Assembly (NCBI GenBank): GCA_028673005.1
Contig: CM054118.1
Location: 83,267,855-83,331,854 of the forward strand
Source: Tanypteryx hageni
Taxonomy: Eukaryota; Arthropoda; Insecta; Odonata; Petaluridae
Length of the DNA stretch: 64,000 nt
Direction: 5' to 3'
Positions 45,940 to 56,850 of the stretch are shown here, one piece after another. The notes below the pieces were generated by a model. The model was not told the origin of the DNA and ran no database searches. It saw nothing but the letters and a program-made list of their open reading frames with translations. Positions within the stretch are counted from its first letter, which is position 1, and the number at the start of each line of letters is the position of its first letter. The translations under genes and the position numbers were made by a program.

Positions 45940-47830
45940 CGATATTTTGACGAAAAGCACTTCTATACCACAGAAACTTGTTTATAATATAATTTTTACA
46001 AACACTCGTTTTTCCCCTACTTAGTATTTTCTTCTTTTTCATCATCTCTGTCCATTTTATCTTCAGCATTATTTTCCATGACAAAATTTTGTGCTCGTCC
46101 GTGTATTTCATTCATTTTTTTGAATATCCATGTTTCTGACCGACTTTTCCGTATATCTTTGTTTATTTTTCTCGTTAGTATTTCTGAAAGCGACTTTTGT
46201 TTTCGATTTACTTGTCCTAATTTCATATGTTCATTTTTAATCTCTTGTTATGATGTTTCCTAGTTATTTATACTCTGAAGTTTGTTATAATGACTTTCCT
46301 CTAATAAGTTCTAGTTTTCTTCTTTCCTGGAATTTGCACGATATCGGGATTTTCTGTATTTATTATCATTCCACACTTTTTATCTGTTATTACCTCTTTA
46401 TTTATATTTTCTGGAGTTCCTTTCGGTATCTTGCTACAAGTACTTAATCATCAGCGTAGTCGACTGTTTCAATAATCATTATTTCAGTCTTGAAATCTTC
46501 TGTCTTCTAGTGATTCTTTATAAAAATAATATTACGAAAACTAACAAAGACGCAGTAAAAGATACGTGTAAAGAGAAATTGTTTTTTTCAAGCTATTTAT
46601 AGTTGCCGCTTCCTTCAAAATGAGGTACAATATTCCTGAATAAGGAATTGCCCTGTAGTTGGATTGAGTGTGGAGGGCCGATTCTTTGGCCGACTCGTAC
46701 GCCCGATCTATCCGCCCTTGACTTTTACATTTAGGGCTATGTCAAAAATGAATTTTATGTTCCACCAATTCCAAAAACTTTGGATAATTTTAAGAGAAGG
46801 ATACCTGAGTCTGTTGGAAACGTTCAGCACGATATACTACAAAATGTATGGCAGGAAACATATCGTTTTCCTATTGAACTAAAATACTTTTAAAAAAATA
46901 AGTTTTATTATTAGTTTAACTTAATTTTAACTTTATATTTGTTAGTTTTTAATACTAAATATTTAACATCGGGAAAACCGTTTGTAATCACCCTGTATAT
47001 TGAATAGAATCGGCGCAAGGCAACAACCTTGCCTTCCTCTAACCTTATTTACTCCGGTGGTATCAGATTGCTCCAATTTGACTTTCACAACTTGATTCAT
47101 ACATAGATTCCTGGTCAGTCTCCTCTCTTTTAAATCTACACCTATATTCTTTAATCTCCTCATCACTATAACCTAATTTGTTCTATCAAAAGGCCTTCTG
47201 TTAGTCGACGAAACATACGCAGCAATCTTGGCTGCACTCGCCCTTTCCGTTATGATTATCAAAACTCTGATAGCATCTCTGGACCGAAATGATATTCCCC
47301 TAGCATTTCTTTGGCCTTTTTCTCTTTCCTTTTACAAAGAATTCTTTGTATGATATTCGATGTTTGCGACAGTCTTACCGTTCTGAAGTTTTTACGCTTC
47401 CTCTTCAGAGAGATGATAGTTATTTCTAGGTAATCTTTAGGCCACTTTTACGAGCTGTAAATCTTATTAATTAATTTTTGCAATCCATTTTAGTCTTTCT
47501 GATCCCAATAGTTTAAGTACCTCCCGTAACTACCTGTGGCTTTTCATCTCTTCAGCTCTTGAATTGTTTTCCTACTGCGCTTTTCATAATACTTGGCCCA
47601 AAGTTGTCTTCTTCGAAATGATCTTCTTCATCCAATTGTGTTTATGCTGATATTGTATGCTTGTTACGTAACTCCTTAATATAGTTTTCCGATATCTGCG
47701 TTACATCATTACTATCTGGGACGATCTTCTCTTCAGGGTTCAAAATTCATATTCCACGGATCTTCCAGTTACAGCGCCTCATCATATAGTACCTACATAA
47801 CTTTTGCATCCGTTGCGTTTATAGGCATAT
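45940..47830 (-). pseudogene. LINE copy 2: decayed reverse transcriptase ORF
   Basis: Minus-strand pieces match LINE copy 1 (50.7-52.3 kb) in order: EEDNFGPSIMKSAVG near 47600, then KNIGVDLKERRLTRNLCMNQ and RQGCCLAPILFNI (about 47150-47005), then DYADD (near 46470), and a C-terminal AEDKMDRDDEKEEN (near 46040) matching the KIKWTDRMKNDEV region. Stops and shifts are frequent. About 465 bp of foreign DNA (46535-47000) interrupts it between the FNI and YADD motifs. It is a non-LTR RT; the clade is not assigned (RTE-like is possible). Confidence 0.8.
46535..47000 (+). mobile_element. mariner/IS630-like transposon fragment inside LINE copy 2
   Basis: In the frame from about 46672 the sequence reads ILWPTRTPDLSALDFYI, a stop, then GYVKNEFYVPPIPKTLDNFK and RRIPESVGNVQHDILQNVWQ. 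This matches the WPxRSPDLxPLDFxLWGxVK block at the last acidic catalytic site of Tc1/mariner/IS630-type transposases. A terminal word at 46980-47000 reads, on the minus strand, TATACAGGGTGATTACAAAC, with the TACAGGGTG form common to such insect transposons. It lies at a TA of the LINE sequence (compare TTCAATATATATG in copy 1). The 5' part and opposite end are missing. Confidence 0.75.
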
Positions 47831-47937
47831 ACAAGCGCATATTTAAAAAATCGAGCTGATCGATCGATGGGATTCCTTTCACACGCCAAAATGTGTTAAC
47901 TTATGTTCAAGTAAATAAATTTTCGCAATGATATGGG

Positions 47938-48323
47938 AAATTGATGGAATAAAGCGATCCGAAGATCCTATGCAGACAGGCATAAGCTGTAAAGTTGGGA
48001 ATAATTTTGAAGCGAGAAAAAGTCTGCTATGACCGGGAATCGAACCCGGGTCTTCCACTTGCCGGGCGGATATTCCACCACTGAACTATCGTAGCAGATC
48101 AATTTTCTCGTTTCTGAATGCGGGTGTTTTTTTGGTTGGGACGGAACTAGCCAAGCTAGTATCAAACTGCCCCAACGGATGTCCTCGAAGAGATGCAACG
48201 AAGAAAACTCCTCCCTCTCAAATGGTGAGATTGCCAAGCGAGAAATTGATGGAAATTATTCCCAAACTTACCGCTTATGGCTGTCAGCATAGGATCTTCC
48301 GATCGCTTTATTCCATCAATTTA
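47938..48323 (-). mobile_element. SINE family A, copy 5, in fold-back form
   Basis: The minus-strand element runs from the 5' block (about 48235) to the tail at 47938. It includes a well-kept tRNA-Gly-like body: TGCTACGATAGTTCAGTGG, TGGAATATCCGCCCGGCAAG, CCCGGGTTCGATTCCCGG, TCATAGCAGA. At its 5' side, 48244-48323 is another copy of the tail in the opposite direction (AGGATCTTCCGATCGCTTTA, TTCCATCAATTT). The whole therefore has inverted ends of about 75 bp. The flanking word GAGATTGCCAAGC (48229) recurs inverted at 48325. Confidence 0.9.
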
Positions 48324-48361
48324 TTGCTTGGCAATCTCAATAGTACATATCTCGCTCTGAT

Positions 48362-48646
48362 ATTATAATTCTAAGATATTTTAATGCGCAAGAAAAAATT
48401 ACCTTGCACAATGGATTTCAAATTTCCCATGTAAATCACATGGGAAGGATAGTTCCTCGAATTGAACCCGAGACTTCCAATCATCGCAACAGAAACTATC
48501 CTCGGCATCTCGACCCCACTAGCAAGAGGTTTTCACCAAATGTTATGGAAATAAGTCTATTGGTTCAAAAGTTAATAGGGGCGACAGACAAACAGATGCA
48601 TTGAAGAAACTGAGCCTATATTCATTCTGGAAAGCAGGCTAATGAT
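48362..48646 (-). mobile_element. SINE family B, copy 2
   Basis: Matches 17640-17950 almost end to end. On the minus strand GGGGTCGAGATGCCGAGGAT and TCTCGGGTTCAATTCGAGG mark the tRNA-derived promoter region. It ends in TTCTGGAAAGCAGGCTAA on the plus strand. Confidence 0.75.
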
Positions 48647-50735
48647 GCCGGAGAAATGAAGAGTTCCTCACACGGAATTCCTCTTTAGGCCACAAAATAT
48701 TTCCTGATCCCTTTAGACTCAGTTAAGATAAAAGGCGCCTCTCATTCGCTGCAGCTATTTTAGAAATAGTGTCCTATATTTCTTTAATGATAAGAGGAGC
48801 GTGAGCAAAATTTCAAGTAGCGAGAAGGAACCAAAAATAAAATTGCTAAATTTGTTCTCGGGAAAAAGAAACGGAGAAATAATGCAAAACTGAAATCCGT
48901 GGAAGGAAGAAATTCGTCAGGGAGAGAGAGAGAAGGGATGATATGAAGGGGGTGAGGGGGAGGGGGAAGAGGGAGAGGGGGAAGAGGGAGAAGGGGAAGG
49001 GGGAGAGAGGAGTAGGGGCTCGAAGGATAGTTGGATATGCGAATACGCTCTGTTAGTTACCTTAAATATAAACCATACATGGGTGGTTTTTCCGCGCAGA
49101 TTTATGCAAAATCACCTCTTTAATGTACATAACATAGTGCATACAAGGAATTAGTTTCACTCATGTCACATGAAGAGCGAATTGCTGAAAAATTTTGTGC
49201 TACAAAAACTTGACGTGATTACGGTGTGGGAATTGTGCATCCCAGTGTGCCTTTAAGCGCAGGATTCAACAAATATTCAGACAAATAAGTTTCTTCATTG
49301 ATAAACCGCGGTGAATAATATTGAATGGGTAAGAATAAGTATCGATGCTTGATAGGAAAATATCATTTAAAGAGTTAAGTGTTTCATTGGATATGAGCCA
49401 AGGAATGTTCTTTTAAACATAGTGTGCCTAAAATGAAAAAATCGAGCAGTTAGTAAATATATTCCACATGAGAGATTTTGAAAATATGACGAATTATAAC
49501 ACCATTAATTGATGACTAAAATATTTATCTGTAAATGCGGGATAAGCTTTTTTATAAAAGTTTATTTACGAAAATGAAATCTCAATAAATTTGATTTATA
49601 ACATGAAATAAAACAAGAAGAATTTTCAATCAGAAAAGATAGATAGCTCAAAGGTTTATATAATTTTAACTAGACATTTTGTCACGCCAGTTTTCCGCCT
49701 CCTATACGTCTAAAATTTTGGTACGATTTCCATATTCATTTTCAATTTTGTTTGCCATTTTATTTTTAAAAACTGTTATGCATAATTTATAAGGTTTGAC
49801 ACAGGAAGTTTCAACTCATAGATCGTAAAGTTGTACAATGGCACGTGTACATTAATAAACATAATGGTACTATAATTACTGGATTAAAATTTATAAACCT
49901 GCTAAAATTTTAGCAGGCGGTTTATCTCTTTAGATGATAACAAACAAAAACTCTCAAAACTTTCTATAAATTAAATACAAGTAAACTGCTCGTTGTAGCG
50001 CCCATTGCAATTTGGATGTTACGTGAAGAGATAGGAGAAAAGAATTAAGAACGTTAATAGGTAATATTTGTTGTTTAAGAGGTGAAATTCAAAGATCCTA
50101 CTTGTATTACATGAAATTAAAATAATCGTATTATATTTTAGAATCATAAAATCACTTTCCATATTTCTTTCCGATTCACTGTACGATTTTTAATTCCTTC
50201 TTCTTATTTTCTATCCCTCTTTTCCATTCCAAATTTCCATTTAAAAGCAATACTACACCATTTAAAAGCATTGGACGTTATATTCATGGTATCATAATTT
50301 TTCATTATTAAACTCTTGAAACTTCCCCTTTACCTCTGGCATCAAACGAATATTTTAGTTAATTCGAAATGGATTCGGAGTCTCCCTCAAAAAGTAATAT
50401 TCTACGTGCTTTCGGCTCTCAAGTTTGTATCTTAATTATAACAAATTTAACAAAGCAATATTATGAATTATATTTAGCACGAAATGCATTAATTACGATT
50501 GCTTAGATACAAATAAACACGGTTAAAATATTATTGGATGGAGTTGAAGAGGCTCTTAGGTTATCACTCGGAAATATTTCAGCTGTCATTTCAAATTTAA
50601 TTGGTATTATAATTTGCTTTACATCTACAAAGTCACTGCAGACAGCTTATTAGAATCATGTTTGCTTTTTCTCCCAAATAACGTTACACTAAGGAATTAT
50701 AGAGCAAGCAGGCAAGATCTGCAAAATTAGAACTG
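48647..50735. other. AT-rich stretch with a short polypurine tract
   Basis: A GGGGGAAGAGGGAGA tract lies at 48915-49015. Otherwise no gene or repeat family recognised. Confidence 0.4.
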
Positions 50736-50739
50736 TAAG

Positions 50740-52295
50740 ATTAGAAAAACATTGAAGAAGACAACTTAGGACCAAGTATTATAGAAAGCGAAGTAGAAAA
50801 AGCGATAGTGCAACTAAAGAAAGGGAAAGCCACAGGCAGCGATGGGATACCGGCTGAGGTACTTAAAGTCATGGGATCAGAAGGACTAAAAGCGATCACG
50901 AAATTAATTAATAAGGTTTACGACACGGGAAAGTGATCTCGGGATTTACTAGAAGTAACTATGGACCCTCGAAAGAATAAGCCAAAGGTAATGCAGTGTA
51001 AAGACTAAAGAACGATAAGCCTTCTGTCACAAACTTCGAAGATCATCACGAGGATTCTTAATAAAAGGCTGGGAAAAAAGGCAGAAGAAATGCTAGGGGA
51101 AGAGCGATTTGGTTTTAGAAAAGGACGAGGAACTAGAGATGCTATAGTGGTAGTAAGAATCATATTAGAAAGGGCAATAGAGTACAGTCAAGAGATATCT
51201 GCGTATGTTTCGTAGACTGGCAGAAGGCCTTGGGTAGAGTAAATTGGGTAATGTTGATGAAGATATTAAAGGATATACGTGTAGACTGGAAAGACAGGAG
51301 ACTGTTTAGGAATCTATATGTGAATCAAGTTGTATAGGTCAGATTGGAGAATGTGGACACCTGCGGAGTAAATATCGGTAGAGGAGTAAGACAGGGCTGC
51401 TGCCTATCGCCAACCCTATTCAATATATATGTAGAAGGTCTAATGCAAGAACCGTTAGAAAGCACAGGAGATTTCAAAATTGGAGGAAGGATTATAAGAA
51501 CAGTAAAATACGCGGATGATAAAGTACTTCTAGCAAGAAAGGATGAAGAACTTCAGAAAATGATTATCAGACTAGTAATAACAGGTAGAAAATACGGCAT
51601 AGAAATAGATACAGATAAATCCAAGGTCATTCCAATATCGGGTAAAGAAGAGAATCTGAACATAAGCATTGGAGGAAAGCCTTTAAAACAAGTTTCAGAC
51701 TATAAATACCTTGGAATCATCATACCAAGAGAAGCAAAATGTACGGATGAGATCAGGATTAGAATAGGAAAAGCAAAAGCGGCTTTCAGAAGAAAGAAAC
51801 ACCTACTTACAGGGAATATAAGGGAAGATATCCGAATGAAGTTCATAAAATTCTATGTATCGAGTATAGCTTTGTACGGGGCAGAAAAATGGACGCTAAG
51901 AATAAATGACATCAAATACTTGGAAAACTTTGAAATGAGGACTTGGAGGAGAATACTGAAGATAAAATGGACAGACAGGATGAAAAACGATGAGGTGCTA
52001 CGAAGAGTAGGAGAGAAGCGAATGATTATACAGACTATTAGAAAGTGGAAGGCAAACTGGCTTTGGCATTATCTGGGGAGAGAGAGTATGTTTAAAGACG
52101 TTAGAAGGAAAACTAGATGGAAAAAGGGAAAGAGGTAGGAAAAGGTTTCAGCTGATAGACGATTTGAAAGGAAAAGAGTTATCAAGATATAAAGAGGACA
52201 GCGGAAAATAGGAGTATATGGAGAACCAGGTTTAACCATGATTAATCACGGACCTGTCTACGGACAGACTATCTATGACGATGATGATCGTTTCA
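50740..52295 (+). pseudogene. LINE copy 1: non-LTR reverse transcriptase, partly preserved
   Basis: Upstream part with stops: EDNLGPSIIESEVEKAIVQL, KKGKATGSDGIPAEVLK (about 50760-50880), RTISLLSQTSKIITRILNKR (about 51010), GEERFGFRKGRGTRDAI (about 51098). From 51344 a 264-codon open frame holds RQGCCLSPTLFNIY (16-29), YADD (56-59), the thumb YKYLG (120-124), ALYGAEKWTL (176-185) and KIKWTDRMKN (206-215). After 52138 a one-base shift continues RGRKRFQLIDDLKG. The element ends with ATGACGATGATGAT (about 52275-52290), a short-repeat tail as seen in RTE-like LINEs. The endonuclease domain is not present. Several stops make it non-functional. The same family lies in reverse at 46-47.8 kb. Confidence 0.9.
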
Positions 52296-53735
52296 CGTTC
52301 GTTTTTCATGGAAAAGAAGGAAGAGGCGAAGATGCATTAATATTTAGTCAGATGGAGGTGCAGAGCGTGGAAAACGTGATGAGATGAAATTTCGGTTTTG
52401 TAGGATCAAAACCCTATCACTCTCCATCCCCCCTCCCGTCCCCCCTACCTCTCTCCCATCTCTCCCTCCATCTCTACCATTTCCCCGTCCCTCATATCCT
52501 TCCAATCTCTCATTTCTCCCTCCCATCTCTCACTCCGTTCATCGCAATTCACGAGCCGAAACTTTCCCATCGTTCCCGTTTCCACTCGGATACCGTCCAT
52601 GCGTTCCAATAGCTTGAATCAACGGCTGCATAACAGTTTAAGAGAGTCAGAACGAATCCACTTCGGCGCTAAACGCAAATGGGATTCGCGCGCGGGCTCC
52701 GCCAGACAAAATAGTTTCCAAATTTCATACAATGGTTAGGCGTGTTTACGACTCCACAAAGAGCTTTATCTAAAATATTTATACCTCTGGAATAATTTGA
52801 CAGATTTGTCTCGCGCTTAATATACACTGCCGCCGGGAAAGGCTTCCTTTCCCATTTAATGCAGCCTATGCACATTTTGCTCAAATGTTGCGCATGAGCT
52901 TAATGGTTGACTTCCGAAAATATGAAATTGCGACCGAGAAATACATTCAAGATTTTCAGCCAGTGGAATATATTTACAACTGCGATATCACAACGCTAGC
53001 ACAAGTTTTTTTAATGCGAGTGATTAAATTTTATTTAACTCTAAGTAATTGCGTTCTCCTTTTAGAGATTGTCTTATTGAAAATTTCCCAGAATATGCGG
53101 TTACGTAACCGTTGATTGAAATATAACTTGTTTTGACTCAAAGTTTAGTTTTATCTAATATTTAATGTCACCAGAATGCATGATAAAGGTAATATTTTAA
53201 GACTACGTAAATTATTTCACTTCGATAAAATTTCATTGATATGTTTACCACTATGAAATATTACCTAACATTTGTACCAAACTGCAAACCACACATTGTA
53301 AACGTTACTTGACATAGAAAGGATAAAAAGAATAGTGAGTGAAAACTAAAAAATGCACATTAGAAAAGGCAAAAAAGAGGAAGAAGAAATTAAGACGTGT
53401 ACGGGCGTTTCCCCGTCGTCTCGTCAATATTTTTCATATCACTATAGAGCTTGCTCTCAGATCTCTGGAATAATCGCGACCTCAAACGGAGAGTAATTTA
53501 TTCAGCAGTTGTAGCATTGGCACGGTCGGAGATCAATAAGCAGGGCAGCATCCGTTGACTGGTGCTCCGCAGCAGAATTTGATGGCGCGTTCTCGTCCCT
53601 TCCCCCGCCTCCCACCCAATCCCTCTCTTGCCTTGATCCGGAGCACCGAGGCGATCTCATTTGGATAGAGGAACGCAACGGAAGGGGAGGCAGCGATGGG
53701 AGGCGTAAATAAGGGACCGGATAGGGGAAGAGGGG
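52296..53735. other. Spacer, nothing recognised
   Basis: CT-rich at 52420-52540, AT-rich later. No gene recognised. Confidence 0.4.
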
Positions 53736-53739
53736 TGGA

Positions 53740-55650
53740 GAAGAGAGAGAGAGAGGGAGAGGAGGGTGGGGAAAGGAAATTTTTGGCATAGGTAAGTAGC
53801 GTTGATGGGGCGAAGGGGGCGTGGAGATTGGGGCGGTGGCTACAACCACCGAGAGCGTTCACGAACAGCGGTGTACCGTGAAAGAGAGAGAAAAAGCGAG
53901 TGGAGGAAGAGAAATGGGAGGGGAAGAGAAATGGGAGGGGGAGAGAAATGGGAGGGGGAGAGAAATGGGAGGGGGAGAGAAATGGGAGGGGAAGAGAAAT
54001 GGGAGGGGAAGAGAAATGGGAGTGGAAGAGAAATGGGAGGGGGAGAGAAAGGGGTGGAAGAGAGAAAGAGGAGGAAGAGAGAAAAGGGAGGGGGACAAAA
54101 AGGGGAGGGGGAGAGAAAGGGGAGAGGGAGCGAAAGGGGAGGGGGACAAAAAGGGGAGGGGGAGAGAAAGGGGAGGGGGAGAGAAAGGGGAGGGGGAAAG
54201 AAAGGGAAGGTGGACAAAAAGGGGAGGGGGAGAGAAAGGGGTGGAAGAGAGAAAGAGGAGGAAGAGAGAAAGGGGAGGGGGACAAAAAGGGGAGGGGGAG
54301 AGAAAGGGGAGAGGGAGCGAAAGGGGAGGGGGACAAAAAGGGGAGGGGGAGAGAAAGGGGAGGGGGAGAGAAAGGGGAGGGGGAAAGAAAGGGAAGGTGG
54401 ACAAAAAGGGGAGGGGGAAAGAAAGGGAAGGTGGACAAAAAGGGGAGGGGGAAAGAAAGGGAAGGTGGACAAAAAGGGGAGGGGGAAAGAAAGGGAAGGT
54501 GGAAAGAAAGGGAAGGTGGACAAAAAGGGGAGGGGGAAAGAAAGATAAGTTGTACATAAATTGGAAGGGGGTGGGGGGAAGAAAGAGAAGGTGTACAGAA
54601 AGGGGCGGGGGAAAGAAAGGGGAGGGGGTCAGAAAGGGGAGGGGGTCAGAAAGGGGAGGGGAAAAGAAAGGGAAGGTGGACAGAAAGGGGAGGGGGAAAG
54701 AAAGGAAAGGTGGACAGAAAGGGAAGGTGGACAGAAAGGGGAGGGGGAAAGAAAGGGGAGGGGGAGATAAAGGGGAGGGGGAAAGAAAGGGGAGGGGGAG
54801 AGAGGGGAGGGGGAGAGAGAGGGGAGGGGGAGAGAGAGGGGAGGGGGAGAGAGAGGGGAGGGGGAAAGAAAGGGGAGGGGAAGGGAGGGAACGAGGGAAA
54901 ATGGGAGGAGGGAAGGGGGAGGGAGAGGGGGAGGGGGAGGGGGAGGGAGAGGGGAGGGGGAGGGAGAGGGGGAGGGGGGAGGGAGGAGGGGGAGGGAGAG
55001 GGGGAGGGAGAGGGGGAGGGAGAGGGGGGAGGTGGGAAAGATAATGAGGAGGGAGGGAAAGGGGACGAGGAGGGAGAGGGGAAAGGGGACGAGGAGGGAG
55101 AGGGGAAAGGGGACGGGGAGGGAGAGGGTAAAGAGGACGGGGAGGAAGAGGGAAAAAGAAGGGAGAAGGAAAGGGGAGTGCGAGGGAAAGAGGAGGGGGA
55201 GGGAAAGGGGAGGAAAATGGGAGTGAGAGGAAAAGTGGAGTGAGAGTGAAGGGGAGTGAGAGGGAAGTGGAGTGAGAGTGAAGGGGAGTGAGAGGGAAGG
55301 GGAGTGAGAGGGAAGGTGAGTGAGAGGGAAGGGGAGTGAGAGGGAAGGTGAGTGAGATGGAAAGGGGAGGGAGTGGGAAAGGGGAGGGAAGGGGAAAGGG
55401 GAGGGTGGGGGGAAGGGAGGGAGAGGGAAGGGGAGGGGAGGGAGAGGGGAAGGGGAGGGGGAGGGAGAGGGAAAGTGGAGGGAGAGGGAAAGGCGAGGGA
55501 GAGGGAAAGGGGAGGGAGAGGGAAAGTGGAGGGAGAGGGAAAGGGGAGGGAGAGGGAAAGGGGAGGGAGAGGGAAAGTGGAGGGAGAGGGAAAGGGGAGG
55601 GAGAGAGAGAAGGGGGAGGGTAAAAGGTTGAGAAGGAGAAGGAGTGAACG
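53740..55650. repeat. 1.9-kb polypurine minisatellite block
   Basis: Plus strand almost only G and A. The basic unit is 17 bp, GGGGAGGGGGAGAGAAA, with ATGGGA variants (53910-54040), GGACAAAAA variants, 34-bp units (AAAGAAAGGGAAGGTGGACA plus AAAAGGGGAGGGGG; about 54380-54540) and, after 54900, GGGAGAGGG units. Five frames of 220-407 codons cross it on both strands, but all are Gly/Arg/Lys/Glu or Pro/Ser/Leu/Phe low-complexity products of a T-free strand. Confidence 0.95.
54051..54424. repeat. Higher-order duplication of 187 bp
   Basis: The segment starting GGGGTGGAAGAGAGAAAGAG at 54051 is repeated from 54238 with only one or two visible differences across 187 bp. 187 is exactly eleven 17-bp units. 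Confidence 0.85.
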
Positions 55651-56850
55651 GCGGGAGGAGGATTAAGGGAGGGGAGGAGGTGGACATGGAGCGGCCGGGG
55701 GCGGTGTTGACTGCGGCCGAAGTCGAGCGAAAGAAGCGAGGTATGTCTTTAAAGGGGGTGAGAGGAGAGGAGAGGGGCGACTGAGAGGAAGGGAGGGATT
55801 AAGGAAAAAAAGAGTGGGGGATGAAGAAGGGAAAATATGAGTAAAGGGGGCGGGAAGGGAAAACGGTGACATCATTAAGAGTAGCTGGCGGCGCGGGTGG
55901 AGTGTCGCTCAGGGAGAACGGAAGGCAGATGTAATGGGAGAGAGCGGATGAATGGAGAAATGGAGAGCGGTAGAGTTGAATGAATATACGTGGAAGTGCG
56001 TAAGTGGAAGAATATGAGAGGTAAGGCAAGAGACGAAATGATCAAGGAATTAACTGAGAGAAAGATCTAAATAATATGACGAATAGGTAAGGATGAAGGT
56101 GGAGAATGAGGAAGATGAAAAAGTAGAAAGGAAGCAATAAGAAGTGGAAGAAAGAGCGAGATGGAAGGCAGGATAAGAGAAAGGAAAATGGGGAAGATGA
56201 GGAGGATGGGGAAGGGAAGGGGAGCTTGAAGAATGGAGTGGGATGGAACGAAGAGAGCAAGCAAAAAAATAAGTGGAAGGTAGTAAACCTAGTGGAAAAT
56301 GGAGAATGGTAAAAGAGAGGAAGGTGAAAACGTTAGAATGATATTACAAGAGAGGAGAAATGAGTTGAAGAGAGTAAGACATGGAAAATACAGATGGAAA
56401 GACAAAATGTATACGGGTATGCGTGGGGGAATAAGGGAAGAATGAGGTGAGTAAAAGAGTGAGAGCTGGCTTGAGATGGAAAACGGCATATGGAGAGAGA
56501 AAAAGGTGTGGGAATGAAAAAGAGAAGGGAGAGAGATGGAGAGGAGTATGATATTGAGAAAAAGAGAGGAAGGAAAAGAAAGGGAGAGTAGATATTAAGA
56601 GAGATGGAGAGGAGTGGGAAAAAGAGGGAGAAAAGGATAGAGGGAGAGAGGAAGTAAAGGAGAGGTAGGAAGTAGAGAGGGAGAGAGACAAGTGGAGCCG
56701 ATAGTGCATAGGTGGGACGGGATAAATAGAGGACAGAAATGTGGAGAGTTGAAGTGCGAGAGGATAAAGAGCGATGAAGGGAGAAGAAGTGGAGCTTTAA
56801 AAGGTTAAGTGCGAGTGGGCGAGGGAGAGAATGGACGGAGAGGAAGGAGG
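55651..56850. repeat. GA-rich, degenerate continuation
   Basis: Purine-rich with more T and C than the block before; AAAGAGAGGAAGGA-type words to about 56830. A short GC-rich patch (55690-55730) interrupts it. Confidence 0.7.

Noticed and set aside
48020..48095. tRNA-Gly-like gene on the minus strand
   Set aside because: It resembles tRNA-Gly with a good B box, but the same sequence recurs in at least four other copies with a common body and tail, so it is a SINE head rather than a functional tRNA.
53533..55687. Large open frames of 220-407 codons on both strands (Gly/Arg/Lys/Glu-rich or Pro/Ser/Leu/Phe-rich)
   Set aside because: The plus strand is nearly free of T and the minus strand nearly free of A, so stop codons cannot occur. 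Products are pure low-complexity repeats and overlap in several frames.
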